NCBI RefSeq assembly: GCF_002157205.1
Contig: NZ_CP021358.1
Location: 2,232,001-2,296,000 of the forward strand
Source: Kushneria marisflavi
GTDB taxonomy: Bacteria; Pseudomonadota; Gammaproteobacteria; Pseudomonadales; Halomonadaceae
Reading direction: 5' to 3'
Length of the DNA: 64,000 bases
Shown: in pieces, positions 34,101-41,467 of the stretch
How positions within the stretch are numbered: the first letter of the stretch is position 1
Layout of the letters: every line of letters starts with the position of its first letter
Made by a program: the position numbers and the translations under genes
The notes under the pieces: generated by a model
What the model was told of the DNA's origin: nothing
What the model saw: the letters and a program-made list of their open reading frames with translations, nothing else
The model's database searches: none

Positions 34101-36921
34101 GGGCGAAGCTGGCCGCACCCGGATGGCGATCTTTTACCAGTGCGGCCGCAGTGGTCCATTCGAGCAGGTGGCGTCGCGAGACGTAGACGCGATAGAGCGT
34201 TCGGGCGATGGCATCCATCATCTGCCAGGCCTGATCGGCCAGCAGCACGATGTTCAGCGCACAGCGTCCGCTTTCCAGCGTCAGATCCCGGGCCAGCGTA
34301 CGCCGGTGATGACGCCAGTCGCCGTCGTAGTGGCGCGGCTTGAGGGCAAAGGTGATCGGCAGCAGCGCCGGAATGATCAGCGCGCCCAGCGTCAGCGTGA
34401 TGGCGATCAGGGCTACTGGTACCCGGAAGGCGGCGCACACCGCGAAAGCCGCAAACAGGCACGGTGCCAGCAGCGAGCGGCGCAGGTTATCGACGATCTT
34501 CCAGCAGCCAACGGCGCCCAGGGCGCGCCGGTCGGCACGGCGTCCGACGACCCAGGGCAGCAGCTGCCAGTCGCCGCGTACCCAGCGGTGCTGGCGGCGA
34601 GCGGCCACGTCGTAGCGCTCGGGCTCTGCCTCGACCACTTCGACATCCGTGGCCAGCCCCGCGCGCGCCAGAATGCCCTCGAGCAGATCGTGACTGAGCA
34701 GGCTGTTGTCCGGAATGCGCCCGGCAAGCGCCCGCTCGAAGGCGTCCACGGCGTAAATGCCCTTGCCGGCAAACGACCCCTCGCCAAAGAGGTCCTGATA
34801 GAGATCCGACACCGCCGCACTATAGACATCGAGCCCGCCCGGGGCCGAAAAGAGCCGCTGATAGCGCGAGCCCTGCCGGCCCACCGGCAGCGACGGCGTG
34901 ATGCGCGGCTGTAAAATGGCGTGGCCGTGGGTCACGCGGCCGTCGATGTCGAACACCGGCTGATTGAGCGGGTGGGCCATCTTGCCCACCAGCCGGGAGA
35001 CGGTATCGCGGGGCAGACGCGTATCGCTGTCGAGCGTGACCACATAGCGAACGTCTTTCGGTACCCACAGCGGTTGATCGTTAACGCTCATCCAGGAGGT
35101 GTCCTGCGCGCCGCACAGCAACCGGTTGAGCTCGGTCAGCTTGCCGCGCTTGCGCTCCCAGCCCATGTAGCGTTCTTCCTGGGCATTGTACTGACGTCGC
35201 CGATAGAGCAGTACAAAGCGCGGGCCGGCCGGGCCGGGGCCGTGGCGCTGGTTGAGCACGGCGATGGCGTCACCGGTGAGGTGCAGGCGTCGGGCGTCAT
35301 CCGGCAGCGTTTCGCGATCGGCATCGAGCCCATCAAGCAGCAGGGCAAACGTGACATCGCCTGCCCTGCCGGAGAGATAGTGCACTTCCAGCCGCTCGAC
35401 GAGCTCATGAAGTTCATCGTCATCGCCGAGCATCGCCGGAATCACCACCAGCGTTCTCATCGAGCCCGGCACGCCGCTTTCCAGCGCCAGCCCTGGCAGG
35501 GCCTCGCCGCCCACGCCCATGCCCAGCATGCGATTGACCAGTGACAGCGCAATGTCGTTGGCCGGCAGCACCATCAGCGCCAGCCATACCCATGTCCAGG
35601 CCGATACCCGTCCGGCCGATTCGAACCCCCACCAGGCCAGCAGCAAAAAGGCCGCGGTCAGCAGCCAGCAGGCCCCGGAATAGCCCCTCAGCCCCAGCCC
35701 GAGGACCATTCGTCGAATACGCAGGCCGGTCGGGGCGCGAAAGCCCAGCCGTCCTTCGAGTTCGGGGCGGCCCTTGTCGATCAGATAGTAGCCGGGGTCT
35801 GTGCGCTGAACGTCGAGCGGATCGGCCACTGCGTCCATCGGGATCGCGTTGGCGGCCTCGAGCGCATGACGTGTGACCGTGAGCTCATCAACGTGGGCGC
35901 CCCGGGCGAGCTGCTCGATCGCATCGCGATAGCGGTCGCGCGTGGCGAAATCCATCTCGCCGAAACGGCTGCGCTCGCGCAGGCAGCGATCCACCAGGCT
36001 GACGTTCTCGACCAGAGTAGCCCAGTCAAAATCGGCGATGTGGCGCAGGCTGGTGATCGCGTTGCGCACGCTGATGTTGGCGGCGCCCTGACGGTGATGT
36101 GCCTGGTGCACGACCGTTTGCGTATTGGTGCCCAGCCGGGTCATCTGCCGTTCCAGCCAGTGAAGCGCCGGCGAGCGCTCCGGGTCCTGATCGCGCAGAC
36201 GTTTGGCCAGCTGTGCATAAAAATGATCGGCGAAGGCATCGTCGATTGAAGACTGCGCCTCGGCCAGCGCGCGGGCGCTGTCGACCTCGAGCTGAATCAG
36301 CTGTTCGCACAGCGCATCGGCAGCGTTGCGGGCATCGCGGGCCCCCATGATCTGGTCGGCCAGACGCCGGATGTTTTCCACCAGCACCAGGCGCAACGAG
36401 ATCGCTACCGCCCAGAGCTCGCCCAGGGTCAGCGGTTCGACGCGCTGGTAGGCATCGAGAAAGCGGATCAGGGTCGGTGAATCGAAGCGACTGTCGGTGT
36501 GCGCGACATAGGCCCAGGCCAGCCCGAACACCCGCGGGTAGCCGGCAAAGGGACCGCCTTCAAGCTTGGGCAGCTGGCGGTAATAGCCCGGTGGCAGGTC
36601 GCGCCGGATATCCCCGACGTGTTTTTCGACATGGTTATAGTGATCGAGCAGCCATTCAGCAGCGGGCACGGTATCGTGGCGGTGAGCGGCATCAACGCTC
36701 AGGCGGTGATGGATAATCTTGAGTGCCGCGATGTTGTCGGCGAGACGATGATGAAGGGCCACCACTCGGGGCGGGTGCGCGGTAATCGCCTGTGCCCGAG
36801 CCAGACTCTCGGCGTGCTGTTCAAGCCGCTCGGGACCAAAGAGTTCTTCCCGCACCGGGGCGGTGTCCTGCCACGGCGAGTGGCCCTGAAAGTGTCGGGC
36901 CCAGCGCTGCCAGGGCCTCAT
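28186..36921 (-). CDS. ndvB: Cyclic beta-1,2-glucan synthase (NdvB/Cgs-like, GT84-GH94)
   Basis: This giant inner-membrane enzyme has about 2911 residues. A GT84 glycosyltransferase domain (about 430-900) contains VVTLDSDTRLPRDTVSRLVG near 627 and HRWVRGDWQLLPW near 777. Helices near 410-440, 817-857 and 944-984 flank it. A glucoamylase-like domain (about 1050-1500) carries YNWYDTATTRPLEPRYVSAVDSGNLAG. The C-terminal half is GH94, with two beta-sandwich segments and a catalytic alpha/alpha barrel holding GTGDWNDG near 2590. In Brucella and Rhizobium such proteins prime, elongate, trim and cyclise periplasmic osmoregulated glucans. ATG 36921 has AGGA upstream and fits better than 36957. No ndvA-type exporter is adjacent. 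The product is inferred. Confidence 0.9.
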   Translation of the reverse strand: MRPWQRWARHFQGHSPWQDTAPVREELFGPERLEQHAESLARAQAITAHPPRVVALHHRLADNIAALKIIHHRLSVDAAHRHDTVPAAEWLLDHYNHVEKHVGDIRRDLPPGYYRQLPKLEGGPFAGYPRVFGLAWAYVAHTDSRFDSPTLIRFLDAYQRVEPLTLGELWAVAISLRLVLVENIRRLADQIMGARDARNAADALCEQLIQLEVDSARALAEAQSSIDDAFADHFYAQLAKRLRDQDPERSPALHWLERQMTRLGTNTQTVVHQAHHRQGAANISVRNAITSLRHIADFDWATLVENVSLVDRCLRERSRFGEMDFATRDRYRDAIEQLARGAHVDELTVTRHALEAANAIPMDAVADPLDVQRTDPGYYLIDKGRPELEGRLGFRAPTGLRIRRMVLGLGLRGYSGACWLLTAAFLLLAWWGFESAGRVSAWTWVWLALMVLPANDIALSLVNRMLGMGVGGEALPGLALESGVPGSMRTLVVIPAMLGDDDELHELVERLEVHYLSGRAGDVTFALLLDGLDADRETLPDDARRLHLTGDAIAVLNQRHGPGPAGPRFVLLYRRRQYNAQEERYMGWERKRGKLTELNRLLCGAQDTSWMSVNDQPLWVPKDVRYVVTLDSDTRLPRDTVSRLVGKMAHPLNQPVFDIDGRVTHGHAILQPRITPSLPVGRQGSRYQRLFSAPGGLDVYSAAVSDLYQDLFGEGSFAGKGIYAVDAFERALAGRIPDNSLLSHDLLEGILARAGLATDVEVVEAEPERYDVAARRQHRWVRGDWQLLPWVVGRRADRRALGAVGCWKIVDNLRRSLLAPCLFAAFAVCAAFRVPVALIAITLTLGALIIPALLPITFALKPRHYDGDWRHHRRTLARDLTLESGRCALNIVLLADQAWQMMDAIARTLYRVYVSRRHLLEWTTAAALVKDRHPGAASFARAMSGGALLALVVVLALALFETPGWALLLPLLAAWLAAPLMALWTSRAPRDTTDNLQLDTTQARTLRHIARRTWHFFETFVTPASHALPPDNFQFDPHPIIAERTSPTNIGLYLLACVAARDFGWIGTRAAVARLEATLATLDSMERCRGHLYNWYDTATTRPLEPRYVSAVDSGNLAGHLIALANVCEAWIDTPRIADPHSGLIDTLHLLHEDTGLNETLSAAARATLCKEIEALIERLARESESDRDDATLGDGDLRHWLTRWRVQMAGMATRAEYAPDVRDDEAGGVSLVSENDDEAQEALSQRTPMAEWLMRLERCLDEHTEDHANTSDDELLAQRLLTLAQQARTLTHEMDFTFLLVPERRLMSIGYNPREDRLDEGCYDLLASEARLASLVGIAKGDLPTRHWFRLGRAVSPQPDGVVLMSWSGSMFEYLMPSLVMRAPRDSLLEQTNRLVVACQQDYARQRGEPWGISESAYNARDASFNYQYSNFGVPSLGLKRGLADSFVLAPYATALAAMVAPKAAIENFERLRELGAEGRYGFFDAIDFTPTRLPLDRRFVVVRNAMAHHQGMTIVAIANVLLDGRLRTHFRAEPMIQASELLLHERLPREVSTLPSPNDTDHVIVVEQPSGDDAVRRLTGRPPSPPVTHLLSNGHYTVMLTAAGAGFSRWGKLAITRWREDSTLDDWGSFIALRDRDSGRCWLAGGVGDLTTASEPADSSREVEFAEDHARFMRHDGTLTTTLEVLVSGEDNGEVRRVTVTNNGEREVTIELISYAELVLTTPNHDDAHPAFAKMFVETDLISEYQALTATRRHRDPHEAPIWAAHFIRTDDADSDRPARGHHDEALTRRCPGFETDRAQFMGRGRTLATAAALMDAPFDETDAIPKGRTGAVLDPIFSLRHTVTIAPGHAAHVDFWTVVADSRDSLVALIDRHHDAGALERVKTLAWTQAQVQLRHLDITLDEAADFQRLAAPILYHDARFRAPEPTLIRGLSRQSDLWAMGISGDLPIVVLHLADTEEIAWVDTLLRAREYWRARGLGVDLVILNEHAYSYLQELQDAIDTAIRTHASPQDSHEPWLGSVISLRGTQLSQAARDLVLATARVVLRAHKGPLHRQLTALLAGDDDHLLPLTLELSQTGVTPIQREPVPRDLAHPEEERLDRFDKETLEFFNGTGGFASDGREYVCVLDDGATTPQPWINVVANEGFGFQVSAEGAGYVWADNSRDNQLTPWSNDAVGDPPGDVLYIQDADTGAIDTVTAAPWRPGRSDTRYVARHGFGVSRFEHDTRALSMTLVQFVPLEDPVRISQLTLTNRTSSPRRLIITGYASWIMGNLRAKSAPCLITEHDLATGALLVKNPWNMAFPDRVGFVDLDARQSGWTADRREFLGTGTLAEPEALRRQKSLSGRVGAGCDPCTVLQCTLTLAPHETVTLATLLGQASDIETARTLITRYRQADLVAELASVEAYWRTFHDTLQVKTPDRAMDVMLNGWLTYQTLACRVVARSAFYQASGAYGFRDQLQDGMALTFALPELARHHLLRAAGRQFLEGDVQHWWLPHSGQGVRTRIADDRVWLAFATATYIQRTGDEAVLDEPVGFLEAPKLAPGAHDEFTQPSDAEEQAPLLEHCVRALEQTLEQFGEHGLPLIGTGDWNDGFNRVGEEGRGESVWLGWLLLRTLALFDPLITPRDPARAERWRHRAEALREALETQAWDGAWYRRATFDSGEWMGSSANEECRIDAIAQSWSVLSGGADPARQQQAMDSVFKHLIREDDGLALLFTPPFDQSDQEPGYIKGYPPGLRENGGQYTHAATWSILAFSRLGQADRAHQLFSMLNPINHALTDEAVQRYRVEPYVIAADVYSQPPHTGRGGWTWYTGSSGWLYQAGVQGILGIRREGRELIVNPCIPDDWPGYSATVELEGNHVTIRVERVEDGEAVGITLDGGRLEIIGEARVALDGRTHEVVVSLSGE

Positions 36922-37427
36922 CGTTGTCCTGCCGGGCCGGAGCAGGCCGTGAACCACACATCAAGGAAGCATAGAGCAGGAAAACATCGTTCCATCGTCG
37001 TTCTCCTTCTCGTCACGAGACGAGAGAGCGGCCGGACAGGCGCGGAGATGCGCTTCCAGCCGAATCAGGCATGATCACTTCATACCGCGGGGCGAGCGCA
37101 TTGCGATAGGCAGGGCGTCAATCCACGGTGTCATGAACGAGGTGAGGGGAGGCGCATCAGGGAAGGGCGCGTGGGCCGTCAACAAGGGCGGTGGGGCAAG
37201 ACACGCGGTTGACGCGAATCCGGGCAGATCGTTGGATATAGTATGGATCGGCCCGGGACGTTTGACGAACAGGTTTGACTTATATATGCCATCTTCGAGT
37301 CATGCGGCTCATCGACATCGCTTGCGGCATCATGGCAGGACAAACATCACGAAACGGCTGGCGTGACAAGGCGCTCGTTCAAAATATCTGGCGTCAGCTC
37401 GTGTACTTCTTCGAGGATTCGAAAACC
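36922..37427. other. Divergent intergenic region between the glucan synthase and murI
   Basis: This roughly 500-bp region holds the divergent promoters. A dyad TCTCGTC/GACGAGA with an ACGA loop lies at 37008-37025, about 90 bp before the glucan synthase start, and could be a leader hairpin or operator. No additional gene is supported. murI might start a little further left, so part of the right end may be coding. Confidence 0.4.
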
Positions 37428-38237
37428 GTGAATCAGCGAGTCAACGGGGCCGTGCTGTTGCTGGATTCCGGCATTGGTGGGCTGACCATTGCGCGTGCCA
37501 TACGTCATCGCCTGCCGGGTCTCAAACAGCACTATATCGCCGATTATGCGGCCTTCCCTTATGGCCATCTTGCGACCGACGCGCTGATTGCGCGGGTGTG
37601 TGAGCTGGCCACCCGTTTTGTGGCGGTGTGTCCGGTCGATGCGGTAGTGATCGCCTGTAATACCGCCTCGACCGTCGTTTTGCCTTCATTAAGAGCGCAG
37701 TTGTCTGTGCCGGTGGTCGGCGTGGTGCCGGCGATTCGACCGGCCGCGACGGCCAGCCGCAGCGGTGTCATCGGCGTGCTGGCCACCCCGGGCACGGTGA
37801 AAAGCGCCCACGTCGCGACCCTGATCGAGCGCTTTGCCGGACATTGCCGGGTGTTGACGGTCGGCGCTTCGAATCTGGCCGCACTGGCCGAGCAGTACTG
37901 GCTTGAGGGCACACTCCATGAAAAGGCTCTGGCCCTTGAGCTCTCTGCCCTGCGTGACCCCGAATGGCGCTCACTCGATCGGCTGGTACTGGGCTGCACT
38001 CACTATCCGCTGCTTCGAGATCCGATTCAGGCGCAGCTGGGCGGCCACGTTCAACTGATCGATTCGGGTGACGCGGTCGCCCGACGGCTGGAGGTTGTGC
38101 TGGGGGACGGCTCACTGACGCAGGGTGACAGCTCTGCTGGCCGTTTCCATGTAACTGGCGCACTGCCGGTAGAGGCCGGGTTTGAAGCGCAGGTCAGGGC
38201 CGAGGGGTTTGGCGAGATCCTCGTGAATGGATACTGA
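37428..38237 (+). CDS. murI: Glutamate racemase
   Basis: MurI converts L- to D-glutamate for peptidoglycan. The sequence has VLLLDSGIGGLTIARAI at the N terminus, DYAAFPYG, the first catalytic Cys in VIACNTAST (about residue 70) and the second in LVLGCTHYPLL (about residue 180). The GTG at 37428 gives 269 residues, the normal family length, with GAGG about 11 bases upstream. In-frame starts further left (37275, 37332) would add unsupported residues, so the exact start is open. It is followed 92 bp later by a PEP-mutase-like gene. Confidence 0.92.
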   Translation: MNQRVNGAVLLLDSGIGGLTIARAIRHRLPGLKQHYIADYAAFPYGHLATDALIARVCELATRFVAVCPVDAVVIACNTASTVVLPSLRAQLSVPVVGVVPAIRPAATASRSGVIGVLATPGTVKSAHVATLIERFAGHCRVLTVGASNLAALAEQYWLEGTLHEKALALELSALRDPEWRSLDRLVLGCTHYPLLRDPIQAQLGGHVQLIDSGDAVARRLEVVLGDGSLTQGDSSAGRFHVTGALPVEAGFEAQVRAEGFGEILVNGY

Positions 38238-38329
38238 CAAGGGTCAGAATGACTGAAGGCCAACGTCGCCAGCATCAAGACGGTATTCTGTTGGTAAGCA
38301 CTTCACACTGAAAATAGCGAGGAAGCAGC

Positions 38330-39133
38330 GTGGCAAAAACCGATCAAACCTTGCGGGCACTGCATGATGAAGGACTGTTACTGCTGGCCAATGTGACCGA
38401 TGCCGGTAGCGCCCGCCTCGTGGAAGCCAGAGGCGCCAAAGCCGTGGCCACCAGCAGCGCGGCACTGGCCTGGTCATGGGGCTATCGAGACGGTAACCAG
38501 CTGCCGCTCAAGCTTTTAAGCGCCAGCGTTGAGGCCATGGCTCGGGTGCTGACCGTACCGCTGAGCGTGGACATCGAAGGCGGCTTCTCGGACGATCCCG
38601 ACAAGGTGGCAACGGTCGTCGAAGCGGTTCTGACGGCCGGCGCCGTCGGCATCAATCTGGAAGACGGTCATGCCAGCCCGGAAATACTCTGTCGCAAGAT
38701 CGAGGCGGCAAGGCGTGTGGCAGAGGCCAAAGGCGTGGATCTGTTCATCAACGCGCGTACTGACGTGTATCTCAAGGGGCTGGTCGCGCCCGAGCAGCAG
38801 CTCGCCGAGACCCTGACCCGGGCGGGTTTTTACAGCAGTGCCGGGGCCGACGGCCTCTTTGCCGCCGGCATGGTTGATGCTGATGACATCGGCGAGCTGT
38901 GTCGCTCGACCCCGCTGTCGGTCAACCTGCTCTATCGCCCTGATCTGCCGGAGATCGAGGCGCTTTGCGAACTCGGCGTCAGACGCCTGAGCGCCGGTTC
39001 GGCCATTGCCGAGTTTCTGTATGGCGCCAATGCCGCGCTGGCGGCTGACTTCATGATCACCGGCAGACTCTCGACGCAACACCTGGACGCCCTGACCTAT
39101 AAGGGGCTGAACGAGCTGATGCCGCCGGTGTAG
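38330..39133 (+). CDS. Isocitrate lyase/PEP mutase-family protein
   Basis: This 267-residue TIM-barrel enzyme belongs to the isocitrate lyase/phosphoenolpyruvate mutase superfamily. Seen are LLANVTDAGSARLVEARGAKAVATSSAALAWSWGY, LSVDIEGGFSDDPDKV (Mg2+-binding Asp), GAVGINLEDG (about residues 102-111) and FINARTDVYL. Members break or form C-C or P-C bonds of 2-oxo or dicarboxylic acids, for example oxaloacetate decarboxylase or 2-methylisocitrate lyase. The Cys of true lyases (KKCGH) is not present, so a standard isocitrate lyase role is unlikely. The ribosome site AGGAAG precedes the start. Confidence 0.85.
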   Translation: MAKTDQTLRALHDEGLLLLANVTDAGSARLVEARGAKAVATSSAALAWSWGYRDGNQLPLKLLSASVEAMARVLTVPLSVDIEGGFSDDPDKVATVVEAVLTAGAVGINLEDGHASPEILCRKIEAARRVAEAKGVDLFINARTDVYLKGLVAPEQQLAETLTRAGFYSSAGADGLFAAGMVDADDIGELCRSTPLSVNLLYRPDLPEIEALCELGVRRLSAGSAIAEFLYGANAALAADFMITGRLSTQHLDALTYKGLNELMPPV

Positions 39134-39139
39134 GGCAGG

Positions 39140-39958
39140 TCATTCCAGCCGTCGCAGGTGCCCGGTACGCGTGCCGATGTTGATGGCATGCTGCTGCAGC
39201 GCCTTGATCAGTGACTTGCGATAATGGCAGGTCATGCTCGAGGTGGCGGTGGCGCAGCTCAGAGCTCCAGGAGACTCACCTGCCTGTGTCGTGATCGCGA
39301 CGGCAACGCCGGTATAGCCCTCAAGGCCGATACCGCCAGCACTAACGGCATGTCCCTGGCGAGCCGCCTGGTGGATGCGCCGTCGAATCCTTGAGAGTTC
39401 AAGGTGATATTCACGTTTCAGGCGAGGCGCATTGTGCTGCAGGATGTGTTCGCGCTGTTCGCGTTTCATGGCAGCCAGCAAGGCGATACTGGCCTGACCC
39501 ACGCCCATCAGAATGCGCCCGCCTACCGCCTGTGAGAAACAGCGAACCGGACGTTCGCCATCCTGCATCTCCAGACACAGCGCAAAATACCCGTCCGGTA
39601 CCAGAAGAAAGAAACTGTCACCGAATTCGGCGGCCAGCTGCAAAAGCGCAGGCCTGGCCAGCTCGCGCAGCCCGCTATCGTTGCCGGCCTGTGCGCCCAG
39701 CGACAAGAGCTCATAGCCCAGAAACCAGGCGCCGCGCCCCGATGGCTGGCGCAACATCCCCTGCTGACGAAGCCCGGCCAGCAAACGGTAAAGGGTGGCG
39801 CGCGACAGTTCTGTGCTTGCCTGTAGCGTTTCAAAGGTGGCGCCCTCATCACCCCGGGCGGCCACCGTGCGAAGAATCTGCATGGCGCGTCCCAGTGTCT
39901 GGGTGCCTGCGATCTCGGGACGTTCTTCGACAGGGGGCAGGTGTGCTGGACCCGACAT
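39140..39958 (-). CDS. IclR-family transcriptional regulator
   Basis: This 272-residue regulator has an N-terminal winged helix (TLGRAMQILRTVAARGDEGATFETLQASTELSRATLYRLLAGLRQQGML, about residues 20-68) and the IclR effector domain after it (GRGAWFLGYELLSLG onward, with GIGLEGYTGVAVAIT near the end). ATG 39958 is preferred for GGGAGG four bases upstream. It diverges from an FAD oxidoreductase gene and a GltS-type carrier gene, its likely targets. Its effector is unknown. Confidence 0.9.
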   Translation of the reverse strand: MSGPAHLPPVEERPEIAGTQTLGRAMQILRTVAARGDEGATFETLQASTELSRATLYRLLAGLRQQGMLRQPSGRGAWFLGYELLSLGAQAGNDSGLRELARPALLQLAAEFGDSFFLLVPDGYFALCLEMQDGERPVRCFSQAVGGRILMGVGQASIALLAAMKREQREHILQHNAPRLKREYHLELSRIRRRIHQAARQGHAVSAGGIGLEGYTGVAVAITTQAGESPGALSCATATSSMTCHYRKSLIKALQQHAINIGTRTGHLRRLE

Positions 39959-40101
39959 GATGCCTCCCGAACAAGGATGTTGTTGTCTCACTATATGAGC
40001 AAACCACCCCCGTCAAAAGCCATCTCTCACGCTCTGGTTGTTGTCCGGTAAGCCGGAGTGATAGATGTCATGACAGTCAAAGCAACAACAGGAAGGCTGC
40101 C

Positions 40102-41409
40102 ATGTATCCCAACATCCTGCCGGTAGAGACGACCGATATCCTGCCCGAGGCCACCGATGTGGCCGTTATCGGGGGCGGTATCATCGGTGTCTGTACGGCC
40201 TGGTCGCTGGCACGGGCCGGAGTGCGTGTGACCCTGTTGGAAAAGGGGGTTATTGCCGGTGAGCAATCCTCCCGCAACTGGGGCTGGTGTCGCACCATGG
40301 GGCGCGCTGAGGCCGAGATCCCGCTGGCCATGGCGAGCCTTGCGCGCTGGCCCGAGATGGCTGCCCGGCTGTCAGAGGATATCGGCTTCAAGCGTACCGG
40401 CATCGTTTATGCCTGTCGCAACGATGCTGAAATGGCTCAGCAGCAGCAATGGCTTGAGCGTGCCCGAAACTACGGTGTCAGCTCTCGAATGATTGAGCGC
40501 AAAGAGCTTGCACAGCTGATGCCCCAGGCCAGTCCAGAGGCTTTTGTCGGCGCGCTCTATACCGCCGATGACGGGCGTGCCGAGCCTCATGTTGCCACCT
40601 CAGCCATCGCTCGCGATGCTATCCGCGCTGGTGCCAACGTGATACAGCGCTGCGCTGTACGGGGTGTCGAAACCCGCGCTGGCCGAGTACATGGCGTGAT
40701 TACCGAAAAGGGTACGCTGCAGACCCAGACGATTGTTCTGGCCGGAGGGGCATGGTCGTCGTTGATGTGTCGGCATCTGGGCATTCGACTCCCGCAGCTC
40801 AAGGTACTTGGGTCGGTCATGCGTACCCGGCCCATGGCCGGCGGGCCGGAACTGGCATTGGGTACCAGCGGATTCTCCTTTCGAAAGCGCGCCGATGGTG
40901 GTTACACCATCTCCAATCGGGGCGGCATTCTGGCCCCCGTCGTGCCGGACAGCTTCCGGTTTCTAAAGGACTTTCGGGGCATGTTGCGCGACAGCCGTGA
41001 GGAGTTCCGGCTACGACTGGATCGCCGGCTGTGGCAGGAGGCGCGCCATTGCCGAGGGTGGCGTGATGACCATGTATCTCCCTTCGAGCGCGAGCGGGTC
41101 CTCGACCCCACTCCCTCACAGCGAGTACTGCAACAGGCACGACAACAGATTGGCGAGGCCCTGCCCTTTTTCAAGCACATCGAGATACAGCAGCACTGGG
41201 GCGGCATGATCGATGTGACCCCTGATGCCGTGCCGGTCATGGATCAGGTTGATGCGATGCCCGGGCTTTATCTGGCCACTGGCTTTTCCGGGCATGGTTT
41301 CGGCACCGGCCCGGGTGCCGGGCAGCTGATGGCCGATCTGGTGACCGGTGCCACGCCGCTGGTAGACCCGAGCCCTTATCGCTTCGGGCGCTGGCAGAAG
41401 GCGAGCTGA
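40102..41409 (+). CDS. FAD-dependent amino acid/amine oxidoreductase (DAO/DadA-like)
   Basis: This 435-residue flavoprotein has the dinucleotide motif VAVIGGGIIGVCTAWSLARAGVRVTLLEKG at about residues 20-48, then EQSSRNWGWCRTMGR, typical of the D-amino-acid dehydrogenase/glycine-oxidase group. VLAGGAWSS lies near residue 213, and the C-terminal FAD-binding GLYLATGFSGHGFGTGPGAGQLMADLV near residue 390. It probably oxidises an amino acid or N-methylated amine to the oxo acid. It lies 58 bp before a sodium/glutamate-symporter-like gene, suggesting uptake followed by oxidation of one substrate, under the divergent IclR regulator. Confidence 0.88.
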   Translation: MYPNILPVETTDILPEATDVAVIGGGIIGVCTAWSLARAGVRVTLLEKGVIAGEQSSRNWGWCRTMGRAEAEIPLAMASLARWPEMAARLSEDIGFKRTGIVYACRNDAEMAQQQQWLERARNYGVSSRMIERKELAQLMPQASPEAFVGALYTADDGRAEPHVATSAIARDAIRAGANVIQRCAVRGVETRAGRVHGVITEKGTLQTQTIVLAGGAWSSLMCRHLGIRLPQLKVLGSVMRTRPMAGGPELALGTSGFSFRKRADGGYTISNRGGILAPVVPDSFRFLKDFRGMLRDSREEFRLRLDRRLWQEARHCRGWRDDHVSPFERERVLDPTPSQRVLQQARQQIGEALPFFKHIEIQQHWGGMIDVTPDAVPVMDQVDAMPGLYLATGFSGHGFGTGPGAGQLMADLVTGATPLVDPSPYRFGRWQKAS

Positions 41410-41467
41410 CGGTTTCCGTCAATATGGTAGTACCCAAGATAATAACAATGCTCAAAAGGAGTCCGAT

